A stretch of 64,000 nt of DNA from Streptomyces sp. NBC_00461 (GCF_036013935.1 NZ_CP107902.1:6667001-6731000); one strand, 5' to 3'; shown: positions 7,830 to 16,783, counted from the first letter of the stretch. Notes: generated by a model from the sequence alone, not told the origin. A program made the numbers and translations.

Positions 7830-9187
7830 CCGCACCTCTGCCGAAGAGCGTTGCTGCCCTGCTCAACAGGGCAACAGAGCCGGAGTTCGCAGCCTGGCGG
7901 CGCAACATTGTCAGCCTCGCCGGCTGCACCAACCCGATCCACCTGGTCGGCGGGGCAACCGTCGTCGACACGACCACGGGCGAGGCCCTGTTCTCGTACG
8001 CGTCGGACGTCTACGGCGGTCGACTCCTGACCGCATGCGGCAATCGGCGCGCGACGGTCTGCCCGTCCTGCTCCCGCCTCTACCGTGCCGACACCTATCA
8101 ACTGATCCGGGCCGGGCTGGTCGGCGGCAAGAACGTCAGGGAGTCGGTGAGCGGGCACCCTCGGGTGTTCGCCACCCTCACGGCCCCCGGTTTCGGCCCA
8201 GTTCACACCCGTCGTGAGCGTGCGGGGCATGTACGGGGATGCCGTCCCCGGAGGGCGGGGGAGTACTGCCCGCATGGCCTGCCCATCGGATGCCATGAGC
8301 GGCATGCGGAGGGTGAGCCTCGCCTCGGCGAGCCCCTGTGCCCGCGCTGCTATGACTACGCCGGAGCTGTCCTCTGGCAGGCGTACGCCGGTCAGCTCTG
8401 GCACCGGTTCGCGCTGGAGCTGCGCCGCGAGGTCGCACGGCGGGCCGGACTGTCCCGTACCGAATTCGGCGACGTGGCCCGGTTGTCGTACGCCAAGGTG
8501 GCCGAGTACCAGCGGCGGGGCCTGGTCCACTTCCATGCCGTGATCCGTGTCGACGGTCCGGAGGGACCGGCCTCCGCTCCGCCCGGTTGGGCGACGACGG
8601 CTCTCCTGACGGATGCGGTACATGCAGTCGTCGGCAGGGTGGGGCTCATCGCTCCTGGCGCGGATGTCGTAGGCACTCGCGTGCTGCGCTTCGGCGATCA
8701 GGTCGACGTGCGACCCATTGCGGCGTTCGGAGCGGGGGAGCGGCTGACCTCCGCGGCCGTCGCGGGATACATCGCGAAGTACGCGACCAAGGGGGCCGAG
8801 TCCGCCGGCGCGGTCGACGGTCGGATTCACCAGGCGCGGGAAATGGTCATGTTGCCAGTACGGGCTCACGTTCTCCGCATGATCAGTACGTGCTGGTGGC
8901 TCGGCGGCTTGCCTCCCTTCGAACCTCTCGGGCTACGGCATTGGGCCCACATGCTCGGCTACGGCGGCCACTTCTCCACCAAGTCACGGCGCTACTCGAC
9001 GACTCTGACTGCGCTCCGTGAGGCCCGTGCCGAACACCGTGCGGAGGAGCAGCGGACCGCTCTCGGCATCAGCGGGCGGTCAACCATCACCGTCGGCGAG
9101 TGGCGCTATGCAGGGCGCGGCTACTCGCTGGAGGGGGCGCTCCTGGCTGCTTCCGTGCGGGAGGGCGGTGTTTCTGATGGCGCGTGA
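7826..9187 (+). CDS. repSA: RepSA-type rolling-circle replication initiator
   Basis: This 453-aa protein resembles RepSA, the initiator of pSAM2 and related AICEs. It carries a cysteine pair CPSC near residue 78, a CPRC segment near 172, the HUH-type metal motif LVHFHAV near 234, and YIAKYATK near 315, where a tyrosine in the last motif is the likely nicking nucleophile. Such proteins nick the double-strand origin so that the excised circle replicates before transfer. The ATG overlaps the preceding gene, and the 3' end overlaps xis by 11 bases, which ties replication to excision in one transcript. Confidence 0.85.
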   Translation: MTAPLPKSVAALLNRATEPEFAAWRRNIVSLAGCTNPIHLVGGATVVDTTTGEALFSYASDVYGGRLLTACGNRRATVCPSCSRLYRADTYQLIRAGLVGGKNVRESVSGHPRVFATLTAPGFGPVHTRRERAGHVRGCRPRRAGEYCPHGLPIGCHERHAEGEPRLGEPLCPRCYDYAGAVLWQAYAGQLWHRFALELRREVARRAGLSRTEFGDVARLSYAKVAEYQRRGLVHFHAVIRVDGPEGPASAPPGWATTALLTDAVHAVVGRVGLIAPGADVVGTRVLRFGDQVDVRPIAAFGAGERLTSAAVAGYIAKYATKGAESAGAVDGRIHQAREMVMLPVRAHVLRMISTCWWLGGLPPFEPLGLRHWAHMLGYGGHFSTKSRRYSTTLTALREARAEHRAEEQRTALGISGRSTITVGEWRYAGRGYSLEGALLAASVREGGVSDGA

Positions 9188-9380
9188 GAAGGCAAGCGAA
9201 CTGCTCACCGTGCGGCAGGTGCTCGAAGAGCTGGGCGGGATTTCCCGGCGGACCTTCTACCGCTGGCGGGAACTGCGCATCGCGCCGGCGTGCATCCGTC
9301 TGCCGAATGGTGAGTTACGGGTTCGTCGTGACGTGCTCAACGACTGGTTGGCGGAGCGAGCGGAGGGGGCCGCGTCGTGA
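9177..9380 (+). CDS. xis: Excisionase with MerR-like helix-turn-helix
   Basis: This 67-aa protein has the pattern of AICE Xis proteins: LTVRQVLEELGGISRRTFYRWRELRIAP followed by a strand pair (IRLPNGELRVRRDVLNDWL), that is a winged helix-turn-helix of the MerR/excisionase superfamily. Xis bends DNA next to Int at the attachment sites and drives excision. It overlaps repSA at its start and int at its stop, so rep, xis and int should be co-expressed. Confidence 0.85.
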   Translation: MAREKASELLTVRQVLEELGGISRRTFYRWRELRIAPACIRLPNGELRVRRDVLNDWLAERAEGAAS

Positions 9381-10762
9381 AGTCGTACAAGGTCGTCATC
9401 TGGAAGCTGAGTATCAACCGCTCCGCGAAGAAACCGACGTACCTCGTCCGCTGGTCCGTGGACGGCGAGCCGTTCCACGAGTCGCACAAGACAAAGGCGC
9501 TTGCGGATCGCTTCCGGGCCAAGCTCCTCCGAGCCGCTGACAAGGGCGAACCGTTCGACACAGTCACCGGTCTGCCCGACTCGCTCCGCGGAGGGAAGGC
9601 GGCGCTGTCGTTCCTCGACCTGGCGCGGAAGTACGTGGACGCGCGTTGGGCAGAAGCGTCAGCGAAGCAACGGGACAGCATGACTGACGCTCTGGCCACG
9701 GTCATTCCCCTCCTCGTCAAGCCGGGGAGGGGGCGGCCCGCTCCCGAGGTGCTGCGACGGGCGCTGCGCTCGTACGTCCTGCCGGTTCCCCGTCGAGAGC
9801 GGGAGCGGCCCGAGGAGATCGCGGCGGCCGTGCGGTGGATCGAAAGGGCCTCACTCCCCGTGGGGGAGTTGCAGGAGATCGCCCGAGTGCATGAGCTGAT
9901 CGACGGGTTGGGCCGGAAGCTGGACGGCAAGCTTGCGGCGACCCAGACGTACCGTCGGCGCAGGGCGGTGGTCTTCAACGCCCTCGAATACGCTGTCGAG
10001 TTGGAGCACCTGCCGTCCAACCCGCTGAGCCGGGTGCGCCGTAATCGGGGCAAGCGAGCGGTGCAGGAGGTCGACCGCCGGGTGGTGGTCAATCCTCGTC
10101 AGGCTCGGGAACTGCTGATCGCCCTCACCTACGTCGGTGGCTACGACCGTGCGAGCGGTCGGCGGCTCAGGGCGTTCTTCGGGTGCCTGTACTACGCGGC
10201 CATGCGGCCGGGTGAGGCGCTCGGTCTCCGCCGCTCCGACTGCACACTTCCGGCGTCCGGCTGGGGCCGGATCGAACTGACGGAGACCCGTCCCACGGCC
10301 GGGAAAGCGTGGACGGACTCCGGGGAGGCACACGACCGACGCGGCCTGAAGCAACGGGCCCGCGGCGAAGTGCGCATCGTGCCGATTCCGCCTCCGCTGG
10401 TGCGGCTGCTCCGCGAGCACCTGAACGAGTTCGGTACGGCGAAGGACGGCCGGCTGTTCTCCAGCGAGCGGGGCAACGTGATTGCGGCCTCGTCGTACTC
10501 ACGAGCGTGGAAGCAGGCTCGGGAACTGGCGCTCGTACCGCATCAGGTGTCGTCGGTCCTGGCCTTCCGGCCGTACGACCTCCGGCACGCGGGTGTCTCG
10601 CAGTGGCTCAACTCCGGTGTACCCGCCCCGGATGTGGCATTCCGTGCCGGTCACTCGGTGGACGTACTGCTGAAGATCTACGCGAAGTGCATCGACGGCC
10701 AGGAGCAGGAGATGAACGACCGGATCCTGAAAGGGCTGGGAGAGGAGGGCGAGACCGAATAG
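9377..10762 (+). CDS. int: Tyrosine site-specific integrase
   Basis: This 461-aa integrase has an N-terminal arm-binding region, a core-binding domain, and a C-terminal tyrosine-recombinase domain. Visible catalytic elements are the first arginine in AMRPGEALGLR (about residue 275), DLRHAGVS (about 400), AGHS (about 424) and the nucleophile tyrosine in IYAKC (about 434). It would recombine attP with attB at the 3' end of tRNA-Arg. It starts at a GTG that overlaps the xis stop. All catalytic residues I can place are present, so it looks functional. Confidence 0.92.
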   Translation: MKSYKVVIWKLSINRSAKKPTYLVRWSVDGEPFHESHKTKALADRFRAKLLRAADKGEPFDTVTGLPDSLRGGKAALSFLDLARKYVDARWAEASAKQRDSMTDALATVIPLLVKPGRGRPAPEVLRRALRSYVLPVPRRERERPEEIAAAVRWIERASLPVGELQEIARVHELIDGLGRKLDGKLAATQTYRRRRAVVFNALEYAVELEHLPSNPLSRVRRNRGKRAVQEVDRRVVVNPRQARELLIALTYVGGYDRASGRRLRAFFGCLYYAAMRPGEALGLRRSDCTLPASGWGRIELTETRPTAGKAWTDSGEAHDRRGLKQRARGEVRIVPIPPPLVRLLREHLNEFGTAKDGRLFSSERGNVIAASSYSRAWKQARELALVPHQVSSVLAFRPYDLRHAGVSQWLNSGVPAPDVAFRAGHSVDVLLKIYAKCIDGQEQEMNDRILKGLGEEGETE

Positions 10763-10788
10763 ACGGGGGCTCGCCGGACCACGATCAC

Positions 10789-10812
10789 GAGCCCCGGAGG
10801 AATCCGGGGCTC
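10789..10812. terminator. Bidirectional terminator after int
   Basis: A perfect 10-bp stem GAGCCCCGGA / TCCGGGGCTC with loop GGAA lies 27 bases after int and 25 bases before the end of the convergent gene at 10837, so it can serve both. Confidence 0.8.
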
Positions 10813-10836
10813 AGTCGTATGAGCACGACCAGAGAT

Positions 10837-11580
10837 TCAGTCGAACTCCGGTGGAGCGACGAAGCGGGCCGCTGCTCCGTCGTACCAACTCCACTGCCAT
10901 CGGTGGTCGAAGCCGTTGGCCGGCGTCCCCGAGGTGACGAAGGCTCCGCCCTCCGGCGCGACGGGTACCACTCTGCGCTTCCCCGCCTGGGAGGTCTCGA
11001 TATTCAGCGACCAGGAGCACTGCACGCTGTTGGCACGGCCTGTGATGAGGAGCGATTGTGTTTCTCCGGGCGAGAGGTTGATGACATGGTCGTCGAAGTA
11101 GGGTCGGCTACCCGTGCGGACCAGACGCTCGGTTGACCCTTCGTAGGTAGCGCTCCATGCCGCGGGTTGGTCCTCGTCGAGCAGAAAGTCCAGAACCAAG
11201 GCCTCTGCTGCGCCCGCTGGGGGGTACCTGACCCAAGCGGCGCTGAAGGGAGCGCCTTCTTGCGTCTTACGAACCGTGATGTTGGTGATGGTGAGTGGTT
11301 GCTCTGAGCGGTTCTCGACAAGGATCTTCGTATTGGTGGTTTTGAAGTCGGCGGCACCTTGGTTACGGAGCAGCCAGTACATGGGCCAGTAGGTGCGCTT
11401 GTCCTCAGGCACGTGTGACGGCAGGGACTCGGACGTCGGAAGGGCGAGCTGCCAAGCCTTGGGAACGATGATCTCTCCTGTCACCGCTAGAGGGTCCCCA
11501 CGCTTCAGCCAGCGCCTGATGAACACAACGAGCCCGATGAGCGCTGCAACCACCAAGGGCGCGATGAAGTTCTCGATCAC
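10837..11580 (-). CDS. Single-pass membrane protein, element cargo
   Basis: This 247-aa protein is not recognised. It has one membrane helix at the N-terminus (IAPLVVAALIGLVVFIRRWL) with a basic stop-transfer sequence, followed by about 215 residues of mixed, beta-rich character with no enzyme motif. I chose the GTG at 11580 because AAGGAG lies six bases upstream. A longer frame from 11667 has no comparable site. It points toward int and ends at the shared terminator. Its place between int and the tRNA makes it cargo of the element rather than core AICE machinery. Its role is unknown. Confidence 0.7.
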   Translation of the reverse strand: MIENFIAPLVVAALIGLVVFIRRWLKRGDPLAVTGEIIVPKAWQLALPTSESLPSHVPEDKRTYWPMYWLLRNQGAADFKTTNTKILVENRSEQPLTITNITVRKTQEGAPFSAAWVRYPPAGAAEALVLDFLLDEDQPAAWSATYEGSTERLVRTGSRPYFDDHVINLSPGETQSLLITGRANSVQCSWSLNIETSQAGKRRVVPVAPEGGAFVTSGTPANGFDHRWQWSWYDGAAARFVAPPEFD

Positions 11581-11732
11581 GTAGGGCTCCTTGCCGGTTC
11601 GACTCTGACGTTCGACTATTCCACCGGGAAGCGTGATCTGACCTGGCGAAAGACACTCCAAGATCATTACGTCGTCATTACGTGATCACTGACAAACGGC
11701 TGCTTTCAGCGGCGTCCGCCTGCACACACGCG

Positions 11733-11772
11733 AAGACCCCGTCTTCAGCTAAAGCGCTGATGGCGGGGTCTT
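11733..11772 (-). terminator. Hairpin downstream of tRNA-Arg
   Basis: Arms AAGACCCCG and CGGGGTCTT enclose an inner TCAGC/GCTGA pairing. The hairpin lies 19 bases past the 3' end of the leftward tRNA gene. As it lies beyond the repeated tRNA half, it belongs to the integrated element, which therefore supplies the terminator of the tRNA. Confidence 0.6.
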
Positions 11773-11789
11773 TAGGCACCAAATGCAAG

Positions 11790-11833
11790 GTGCCCCCGGC
11801 AGGATTCGAACCTGCGCACACGGCTCCGGAGGC
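11790..11833 (-). repeat. Intact att copy inside tRNA-Arg
   Basis: This is the 3' half of the tRNA gene (acceptor strand, T arm, anticodon loop) that recurs in decayed form at 1439-1480. In tRNA-targeting AICEs this identity segment lets the element rebuild the tRNA on integration. It would be the right attachment site. Confidence 0.6.
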
Positions 11834-11862
11834 CGTTGCTCTATCCCCTGAGCTACGGGGGC
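11791..11862 (-). tRNA. tRNA-Arg (anticodon CCG)
   Basis: The minus strand folds as a 72-nt tRNA: acceptor GCCCCCG/CGGGGGC with discriminator A, D arm GCTC/GAGC, anticodon stem ACGGC/GCCGT with loop CTCCGGA (anticodon CCG), a 4-base variable loop, and T arm GCAGG/CCTGC with loop TTCGAAT. CCA is not encoded. It reads CGG arginine codons. All stems pair perfectly, so it should work despite serving as an integration site. Confidence 0.97.
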
Positions 11863-12271
11863 GTGACCGCTGCGCTGTGTGCGCGGCGACGGGTAGAACC
11901 CTACCAGCTGATCCAGGGTGTTCATGAACGGGTTTTCCGACGTCGATTGGGGCGTCACCCCTCGCTGCATCACCGGCCGACGCCTTGCTGTTGGCCGCCG
12001 ATCGCCCCCAGCCGTTGCTCCCACCGCTGCCGCCCGTCGCCCGCCGTGGCTCCCTCTGGCGCTCGCCCATCCCCTTACCTGCCACCCCCACCCATGTCCG
12101 CCCATGGACCCTGTTACCGCTCCCCACGCAACCCGCCCCCCGCAACCCACACCCCCCGGCGACCCCCACCACAAGCCCGCCCGCCCCCCACCCAGGACGC
12201 ACCCCGCCCCTCCCAGGTTGGAAGTAGGGAAAACCCGGACGCGGTGGCCGGTCTCGACCTACTCTCGAGTT
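11863..12271. other. Intergenic region with C-rich, G4-capable tract
   Basis: No gene is supported. From about 12060 to 12222 the plus strand is strongly C-rich and nearly G-free. Its complement has GGGTGGGGGGCGGGCGGG (12176-12193), four G-runs with one-base loops, the classic form of a stable G-quadruplex. The region separates the tRNA and the divergently read response regulator gene, so it holds the promoters of both. Confidence 0.55.
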
Positions 12272-12742
12272 GTGCCAGGCGCGTCGGGTCGGGTGCTTGT
12301 TGTGGACGACAACAAGGTCATCCGGCAGCTGATCAGGGTCAATCTCGAGCTGGAGGGTTTCGAGGTGGTGACCGCGGCTGACGGTGCCGAGTGTCTGGAT
12401 GTCGTTCATCAGGTGCGGCCCGATGTCATCACCCTCGATGTCGTCATGCCCCGGTTGGACGGGCTCCGGACCGCGGGCCGCCTGCGGACCGATCCACGGA
12501 CCCGCGACCTTCCCCTCGCCATCGTCAGCGCCTGCACCTCGTACGAGGTCGAGACCGGGCTGGACGTCGGCGTCGACGCCTTCCTCGCCAAGCCCTTCGA
12601 ACCTGCCGAACTCGTACGCCTCGTGCGGGAGTTGGTCGAGCGGGCGAGGAGCGGGCGGGGCCGGGGTGAGGGTGGTGAGTCCGGGCTCGGGAGTGTTCTC
12701 GGCGTGGGGGAGGCCGAGCGGGCCGGGCACGCCGGCGGCTGA
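12272..12742 (+). CDS. Single-domain response regulator
   Basis: This 156-aa protein is a receiver domain with the acidic pair in VLVVDDNK, the phospho-acceptor Asp in VITLDVVMPRLDG, the switch Ser in IVSACTS and the conserved Lys in FLAKPFEPAEL. About 35 C-terminal residues are Gly/Glu-rich and unstructured, with no output domain. It is thus a CheY-like stand-alone regulator that probably works through protein contact. No histidine kinase lies nearby. The GTG at 12272 was chosen because the receiver fold starts directly after it. Confidence 0.85.
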   Translation: MPGASGRVLVVDDNKVIRQLIRVNLELEGFEVVTAADGAECLDVVHQVRPDVITLDVVMPRLDGLRTAGRLRTDPRTRDLPLAIVSACTSYEVETGLDVGVDAFLAKPFEPAELVRLVRELVERARSGRGRGEGGESGLGSVLGVGEAERAGHAGG

Positions 12743-12897
12743 CAGGCACCCGTGCCCTGCCCCGCCGTGCCGTGTCTGACGTCCTCCCTGCCGGTTGAGT
12801 GCGCCTCCGTCGTCGGCCGGGTACGCCCCGTCCATATCCCGGACCTTCGCCCAAACCGGCTCGCATACCCACCCCCCTCCTCCCATACGCTTGTCCC

Positions 12898-13917
12898 GTG
12901 ACCCCCGGCGAGCTCTCCCGTACCGTGCTGTGCGCGGTGCGTCGTGCTGTCGACGAGGGGGAGCTGAGCGTGGCCGTGCCGCGACGGGCCGTTGTCGCGC
13001 CGCCCGGGCCGGGTGGCTGTGGCGACTACGCCACCAACATCGCCCTCCAGCTCGCGCGGCCGGCCGGGCTGCCGCCTCTGCGTGTCGCCGAGATCCTGCA
13101 ACAGCACCTCGTCCGGACGGACGGTGTCGCCGGCGTCGTCGTCACCGGGCCGGGGTTCATCAACTTCAGCCTGCAAGGGGCAGCGGGTTCCGCCGCAGTC
13201 GCTCTTACCCGCGAGATCCTCCGTGCGGGCGCGGCATACGGTCACGGCGACGCCCTCGCCGGGCAGGTCATCGACGTGCGTATCCCGTACGACGTCCGAG
13301 CCGAAGTCGTCGCCGACGCCCTCGTGCGCATCGTCGGATCCCAGGGCGGCCGCGTCGAGGTCGCCCACGGAGAGCCCGTGAACCTGCGGCCCGTCCCGGC
13401 GCCCGACGACCCCGCCCTACTCGGCCCCGATGCCGCCCGCTGGGCGCTCCTGCACCCCGCCGCCCACGACCGGCCCCGTATCACCGCCGATCACCTGGTC
13501 CAGCGCGAGAGCAACCCGCTCTTCCGCGTCCGTTACGCCCACGCCCGTACCCGGGCCCTCAGCCGTAACGCCGCCGAGCTGGGCTTCACCCCCGAGCCCG
13601 GTCACGTAGAAGTAGAAGTAGAAGCCGCAGCAGTAGCAGGCCCGCAGGGCGACGACACCAGCCGGCTTCTCGCCGTCCTCGCCGACCACCCCCGTGTCCT
13701 CGCCCGTGCGGCAGCACACCGCACGCCCGACAGTCTGGCCCGGCATCTCGTCACCGTCGCCGATGCCGTCCTCGCTGTCATGCCCACCGTGCTTCCGCGC
13801 GGCGACGAGAAACCCTCGGCCGCCCACCGTGCCCGGCTCGCGCTTGCCGAAGCCGCCGGGGCGGTGCTGGCCGGTGGCCTGTCCCTGCTCGGCATCGACG
13901 CACCCCAACACCTCTGA
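12898..13917 (+). CDS. nrtL: ArgS-related anticodon-binding protein NrtL
   Basis: This 339-aa protein looks like an arginyl-tRNA synthetase with the catalytic core removed. The N-terminal third resembles the ArgS additional domain ([27 protein letters not shown]), and the C-terminal half starts with the DALR anticodon-binding signature ([17 protein letters not shown]). No HIGH or KMSKS motif is present, so it should not charge tRNA. Such proteins are conserved next to lysA in Streptomyces and are named NrtL. A role in tRNA binding or in sensing is inferred. A hexamer repeat GTAGAA x3 (13606-13623) adds a VEVEVE run. The GTG start is placed from the family. Confidence 0.85.
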   Translation: MTPGELSRTVLCAVRRAVDEGELSVAVPRRAVVAPPGPGGCGDYATNIALQLARPAGLPPLRVAEILQQHLVRTDGVAGVVVTGPGFINFSLQGAAGSAAVALTREILRAGAAYGHGDALAGQVIDVRIPYDVRAEVVADALVRIVGSQGGRVEVAHGEPVNLRPVPAPDDPALLGPDAARWALLHPAAHDRPRITADHLVQRESNPLFRVRYAHARTRALSRNAAELGFTPEPGHVEVEVEAAAVAGPQGDDTSRLLAVLADHPRVLARAAAHRTPDSLARHLVTVADAVLAVMPTVLPRGDEKPSAAHRARLALAEAAGAVLAGGLSLLGIDAPQHL

Positions 13918-13930
13918 AAGACGACTGAAG

Positions 13931-15322
13931 ATGAGCCGTTCCGCACACCCCGCCGGGCCCCGTCACGCCGACGTCCTCCCCGAGGGTCATTACTCCGCCC
14001 CGCCCACCGATCTCAACGACCTCGATCCGAAGGTGTGGGCCCAGACCGTCAGCCGGGACACGGACGGTGTCGTCACCGTCGGCGGCATCGACGTCAAGCG
14101 GATCGCCGAGGAGTTCGGCACGCCCGCCTACGTCCTCGACGAGGCCGACTTCCGGGCCCGGGCGCGGGCCTGGCGCAGTGCCTTCGGGGCCGACGCCGAC
14201 GTCTTCTACGCCGGCAAGGCGTTCCTGTCGCGTGCCGTCGTGCGCTGGCTGCACGAGGAAGGGCTCAATCTGGACGTGTGCTCCGGGGGCGAGCTGGCCA
14301 CCGCCCTCTCGGCCGGCATGCCCGCCGACCGCATCGCCTTCCACGGCAACAACAAGTCGGCGGAGGAGATCCGGCGGGCCGTCGAGGCCGGTGTCGGGCG
14401 GATCGTGCTCGATTCCTTCCAGGAGATCGTCCGGGTCGCGCACATCGCGAAGGAACTCGGCAGGCGGCAGCGTGTGCAGATCCGTATCACCGTCGGGGTG
14501 GAGGCGCACACGCACGAGTTCATCGCCACCGCCCACGAGGACCAGAAGTTCGGCATTCCGCTGGCCGGCGGGCAGGCTGCGGAAGCGGTCCGCCGTGCGC
14601 TCCAGCTCGACGGGCTCGAACTGATCGGGATCCACAGCCACATCGGGTCGCAGATCTTCGACATGTCCGGGTTCGAGGTCGCAGCGCACCGGGTGGTCGG
14701 GCTGCTGAAGGACATCCGTGACGAGCACGGTGTCGAGCTGCCGGAGATCGACCTCGGGGGCGGGCTCGGGATCGCGTACACGAGCGACGACGACCCCCGT
14801 GAGCCGCACGAGATCGCCAAGGCGCTGACCGAGATCGTCACGCGGGAGTGCGAGGGCGCCAGGCTGCGCACTCCTCGTATCTCCGTCGAGCCGGGGCGGG
14901 CCATCGTCGGACCGACCGCCTTCACGCTGTACGAGGTGGGCACGATCAAGCCGCTCGACGGGCTGCGCACGTACGTCTCCGTCGACGGTGGCATGTCGGA
15001 CAACATCCGTACCGCGCTGTACGACGCCGAGTACAGCGTCGCTCTCGTCTCGCGCACCACCGACGCCGAGCCGATGCTCGCCCGCGTCGTCGGCAAGCAC
15101 TGCGAGAGCGGCGACATCGTGGTGAAGGACGCGTTCCTGCCCTCCGACCTGGCACCGGGTGACCTCATCGCGGTGCCGGCCACGGGCGCGTACTGCCGGT
15201 CCATGGCCAGCAACTACAACCACGTGCTCAGGCCGCCCGTCGTCGCCGTGAACGACGGCGAGGCCCGTGTCATCGTCCGCCGCGAGACGGAGGAGGACCT
15301 CCTGCGCCTCGACGTCGGGTGA
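13931..15322 (+). CDS. lysA: Diaminopimelate decarboxylase
   Basis: LysA, 463 aa, converts meso-diaminopimelate to L-lysine with PLP, the last step of lysine synthesis. It is an alanine-racemase-fold TIM barrel plus C-terminal beta domain. Visible are the PLP lysine in FYAGKAF (about residue 96), [10 protein letters not shown], the phosphate-binding GGGLGIAYT, and CESGDIV in the C-terminal domain with the active-site Cys. The ATG at 13931 is 14 bases after the nrtL stop, so the genes are likely cotranscribed. It leads the aspartate-family cluster with hom, thrC and thrB. Confidence 0.95.
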   Translation: MSRSAHPAGPRHADVLPEGHYSAPPTDLNDLDPKVWAQTVSRDTDGVVTVGGIDVKRIAEEFGTPAYVLDEADFRARARAWRSAFGADADVFYAGKAFLSRAVVRWLHEEGLNLDVCSGGELATALSAGMPADRIAFHGNNKSAEEIRRAVEAGVGRIVLDSFQEIVRVAHIAKELGRRQRVQIRITVGVEAHTHEFIATAHEDQKFGIPLAGGQAAEAVRRALQLDGLELIGIHSHIGSQIFDMSGFEVAAHRVVGLLKDIRDEHGVELPEIDLGGGLGIAYTSDDDPREPHEIAKALTEIVTRECEGARLRTPRISVEPGRAIVGPTAFTLYEVGTIKPLDGLRTYVSVDGGMSDNIRTALYDAEYSVALVSRTTDAEPMLARVVGKHCESGDIVVKDAFLPSDLAPGDLIAVPATGAYCRSMASNYNHVLRPPVVAVNDGEARVIVRRETEEDLLRLDVG

Positions 15323-15487
15323 GTCAGCCCCAGGAATAGCGGCAGGAAGAGCGGGTGGAAGATCTCCTGTCTTCCGCCCCCGTACAAATGAAATCGATGT
15401 CTCACGATCCGGACATGGGATAGAAAGTCCCGTCCGGTGAGTGAGACTGGTCGAACCGTAGACGGTATGAGGAAACGAGGTCGGATG

Positions 15488-16777
15488 ATGCGTACGCGTC
15501 CGCTGAAGGTGGCGCTGCTGGGCTGTGGGGTTGTCGGCTCAGAGGTGGCGCGCATCATGACGACGCACGCCGACGACCTCGCCGCCAGGATCGGTGCGCC
15601 CGTGGAACTCGCGGGTGTGGCCGTACGGCGGCCCTCCAAGGTCCGTGAGGGCATCGACCCCTCCCTCGTCACCACCGACGCCACCGCGCTCGTCAAACGC
15701 GGCGACATCGATGTGGTGGTCGAGGTCATCGGGGGGATCGAGCCCGCCCGCTCCCTCATCACCACCGCCTTCGCGCACGGCGCCTCCGTCGTCTCCGCCA
15801 ACAAGGCGCTGCTCGCCCAGGACGGCGCCGCGCTGCACGCCGCCGCCGAGGAGCACGACAAGGACCTCTACTACGAGGCCGCCGTGGCCGGTGCCATCCC
15901 GCTGATCCGCCCGCTGCGCGAGTCCCTCGCCGGCGACAAGGTCAACCGCGTGCTCGGCATCGTGAACGGCACGACCAACTTCATCCTCGACAAGATGGAC
16001 AGCACGGGAGCCGGGTACCAGGAGGCGCTCGACGAGGCCACCGCCCTGGGATACGCGGAAGCCGACCCCACCGCCGACGTCGAGGGCTTCGACGCCGCCG
16101 CCAAGGCCGCCATCCTCGCCGGCATCGCCTTCCACTCGCGGGTGCGCCTCGACGACGTCTACCGCGAGGGGATGACGGAGGTCACCGCCTCGGACTTCGC
16201 CTCCGCCAAGAACATGGGCTGCACCATCAAGCTGCTCGCCATCTGCGAGCGGGCCCAGGACGGCGGATCGGTCACCGCGCGCGTGCACCCCGCCATGATT
16301 CCGCTGAGCCACCCCCTCGCCTCCGTGCGCGGCGCGTACAACGCCGTGTTCGTCGAGTCCGACGCGAGTGGGCAGCTCATGTTCTACGGGCCCGGTGCCG
16401 GCGGTGCGCCCACCGCGTCCGCCGTGCTCGGCGACCTCGTCGCCGTCTGCCGCAACCGACTCAGTGGGGCAACGGGGCCCGGCGAGTCGGCGTATGCCGC
16501 GCTGCCCGTGTCGGGCATGGGTGAGGTCGTCACCCGCTACCACATCAGCCTCGACGTCGCGGACAAACCGGGTGTTCTCGCCCAGGTCGCCACCGTGTTC
16601 GCGGAGCACGGTGTGTCGATCGATACGGTTCGGCAGCAGGGCAACAACGGCGAGGCCTCCCTGGTCGTCGTCACCCACCGCGCGTCCGACGCCGCTCTGA
16701 GCGGGACCGTCGAGGCGCTGCGCAAGCTCGACACCGTGCGGGGTGTCGCCAGCATCATGCGGGTTGAAGGAGAGTAA
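15488..16777 (+). CDS. hom: Homoserine dehydrogenase
   Basis: Hom, 429 aa, reduces aspartate semialdehyde to homoserine with NAD(P)H, the branch point to threonine and methionine. It has an N-terminal Rossmann motif (LLGCGVVGSEVA), the catalytic region NGTTNFILDKM with GYAEADPTADVEGFDAAAK, and a C-terminal ACT domain (about residues 350-429, starting RYHISLDVADKPGVLAQ) that normally senses threonine. The start is one of two adjacent ATGs (15485, 15488). The second is seven bases from GAGG and was preferred. thrC follows after six bases. Confidence 0.95.
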   Translation: MRTRPLKVALLGCGVVGSEVARIMTTHADDLAARIGAPVELAGVAVRRPSKVREGIDPSLVTTDATALVKRGDIDVVVEVIGGIEPARSLITTAFAHGASVVSANKALLAQDGAALHAAAEEHDKDLYYEAAVAGAIPLIRPLRESLAGDKVNRVLGIVNGTTNFILDKMDSTGAGYQEALDEATALGYAEADPTADVEGFDAAAKAAILAGIAFHSRVRLDDVYREGMTEVTASDFASAKNMGCTIKLLAICERAQDGGSVTARVHPAMIPLSHPLASVRGAYNAVFVESDASGQLMFYGPGAGGAPTASAVLGDLVAVCRNRLSGATGPGESAYAALPVSGMGEVVTRYHISLDVADKPGVLAQVATVFAEHGVSIDTVRQQGNNGEASLVVVTHRASDAALSGTVEALRKLDTVRGVASIMRVEGE

Positions 16778-16783
16778 CCAGCA

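Larger units (their letters stand above)
1439..11833. mobile_element. pSAM2-type AICE integrated at tRNA-Arg
   Basis: The segment carries the full AICE gene set: GntR repressor, transfer genes with an FtsK-type translocase, RepSA initiator, Xis and tyrosine integrase, in the order and orientation known from pSAM2-like elements. The integrase lies at the end nearest the tRNA-Arg gene, whose 3' half is repeated, in decayed form, at 1439. That gives an element of about 10.4 kb with two probable cargo genes: the NACHT membrane NTPase at the left and a single-pass membrane protein at the right. The right end is well supported. The left end is less certain because the two repeat copies are not identical, and a better left end could lie outside the window. 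Confidence 0.65.
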
